A stretch of DNA of 16,294 bases from CAZSGN01 sp964606415 (GTDB taxonomy: Bacteria > Bacteroidota > Bacteroidia > Bacteroidales > JBBRXJ01), in contig CAZSGN010000028.1 of the NCBI GenBank assembly GCA_964606415.1, positions 1-16,294 on the forward strand, written 5' to 3'. The notes under the pieces were generated by a model. That model was given only the letters and a program-made list of their open reading frames with translations, was not told where the DNA came from and did no database searches. Position 1 is the first letter of the stretch. Each line of letters starts with the position of its first letter. A program made the position numbers and the translations under genes. Shown here piece after piece: positions 15,356-16,294 of the stretch.

Positions 15356-16159
15356 ATGTTTGAAAAAATTGATATTCCTGCAAAGACATTAATTGCTATA
15401 GCATCAGGAAAGGGAGGGGTAGGTAAGTCTACTGTCGCTGCTAATCTGGCTGTTTCATTGGCTTCGAAAGGCAAAAAGGTTGGATTATTGGATGCTGATA
15501 TTTATGGTCCCTCGGTGCCCACTTTGTTTGGTCTGGATGATAAACCTATGGCACGGCAGGAGGGGGAGAAGCAGGTTATTATTCCTTTTGAAAAATATGG
15601 TGTCCAGATGATGTCAATAGGAATGATGGTGGATCCTGATCAGGCATTGATGTGGCGGGGGCCCATGGCAACAAAAACCTTGACCCAATTGATTACTGAT
15701 ACAGGTTGGGATGATCTTGATTTTATGATTCTTGATCTGCCTCCGGGGACAGGTGATGTACATTTGACTTTGGTGCAACAATTGATGATTACAGGAGCTG
15801 TCATTGTTACTACACCTCAAAAAGTTGCACTGGATGATGTGAGGAAAGCTGTTAATATGTTTATTAATCCGAAGATCAATGTCCCAATATTGGGAGTTAT
15901 TGAGAATATGGCTTATTTTACCCCGCAAGAATTGCCTGAAAATAAATATTATCTTTTTGGTAAAGGAGGTGGTCAGCAATTGGCCCGTGATCTTGATGTT
16001 GATTTGCTTGGTCAGATACCTTTGGTGCAAGCTGTTTCAGAATCAGGGGATCAGGGGGAGCCTATTGCTGTTTCAAAGGATTCAATTGTGGGTAATGTTT
16101 TTGCAAAGCTTGCTGATAGTATTATTCAGAAGCAGAAAAACGAAAAGTTAAAAATGTAA
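15356..16159 (+). CDS. Mrp/NBP35-type P-loop ATPase, short form without the N-terminal FSCA (DUF59) domain
   Basis: Mrp-family proteins are cytoplasmic ATPases of the SIMIBI class, mostly implicated in carrying iron-sulfur clusters to target enzymes. The 267-residue protein starts almost directly with the deviant Walker A SGKGGVGKST (residues 17-26, signature lysine K19). The switch motif DADIYGPSVP follows (46-55), then RGPMATKTL, and Walker B-type DLPPGTGDVHL (127-137). The typical MIP18/FSCA domain of about 90 residues is absent. The segment IENMAYFTPQELPENKYY (182-199) replaces the family CxxC region, and the protein contains no cysteine. ATG 15356 is preferred because an earlier in-frame start would be ATT and would lie inside the predicted promoter. 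The gene diverges from the outer-membrane protein gene, and no partner gene is seen downstream. Confidence 0.93.
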   Translation: MFEKIDIPAKTLIAIASGKGGVGKSTVAANLAVSLASKGKKVGLLDADIYGPSVPTLFGLDDKPMARQEGEKQVIIPFEKYGVQMMSIGMMVDPDQALMWRGPMATKTLTQLITDTGWDDLDFMILDLPPGTGDVHLTLVQQLMITGAVIVTTPQKVALDDVRKAVNMFINPKINVPILGVIENMAYFTPQELPENKYYLFGKGGGQQLARDLDVDLLGQIPLVQAVSESGDQGEPIAVSKDSIVGNVFAKLADSIIQKQKNEKLKM

Positions 16160-16294
16160 AAATCGTTGATTTTACAGGTTAGAATAGAATTTATATGTTT
16201 TTATTTGGTTCTACCACTAATTTAATGAAAGCTTGCAATTTGTTTATATGTAGGTAAAATATGGTTTAAGGTCGTTTATATGTTGTATTTTAAT

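Noticed and set aside
16156..16175. Hairpin GTAAAAATC / GATTTTAC overlapping the mrp stop codon
   Set aside because: The stem is nearly all A-T, has a bulge, and no T-run follows, so it is not a convincing terminator.
16160..16294. Possible start of another gene at the right edge
   Set aside because: The stretch is AT-rich with no open frame, RNA fold or promoter match that I can support.

Overview
The window is a stretch of a Bacteroidota chromosome, probably of the Bacteroidales/Marinilabiliales type. The evidence is the Bacteroidota-style RpoB and RpoC sequences, a DUF3467 gene directly after rpoC, an Mrp protein with the ENMAYFTP..LPENKYY variant in place of a CxxC motif, a large SprA-like-sized outer-membrane protein of a Bacteroidota-restricted type, and a match to the Bacteroidota -7 promoter consensus TAnnTTTG. 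The DNA is moderately AT-rich and spacers are strongly AT-rich. No mobile element, CRISPR array, integrase or recent-transfer signal was seen.

Layout. Positions 1-11640 form one co-directional transcription and translation block: the 3' nine-tenths of a tRNA-Trp gene, then secE, nusG, rplK, rplA, rplJ, rplL, rpoB, rpoC and a small DUF3467 gene. Spacers are 5 to about 110 nt. The only structured spacer is between rplL and rpoB, which carries a terminator/attenuator-like hairpin. The block ends at a symmetrical A-tract/hairpin/T-tract at 11609-11640 that can act on both strands. Positions 11685-15143 hold one convergent minus-strand gene for a 1152-residue exported protein, very probably an outer-membrane beta-barrel. 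It ends 44 nt from the shared terminator and has a TTG start. A 212-nt divergent spacer (15144-15355) follows. It is AT-rich and holds a 33-bp near-perfect palindrome whose right arm overlaps a TAnnTTTG element. This spacer leads into a plus-strand mrp-type P-loop ATPase gene (15356-16159). The last 135 nt (16160-16294) show no gene or convincing signal.

How the genes work together. The first block supplies RNA polymerase beta and beta', the elongation factor NusG that links polymerase to the ribosome, the ribosomal L1 stalk (L1), the L11/L10/L12 GTPase-associated stalk, and SecE of the Sec translocon. The tRNA-Trp gene sits only 18 nt before secE and is probably part of the same transcript; the tuf gene often found upstream of it lies outside the window. 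The last two genes are not functionally connected to the block in any way visible here.

Most of the window is a conventional core-genome locus. The points worth a second look are the palindrome over the mrp promoter, the cysteine-free and N-terminally short Mrp, the uncharacterised outer-membrane protein with its EF-hand-like loop, the rplL-rpoB hairpin, and the lack of room for the classical L1 and L10 autoregulatory leaders.
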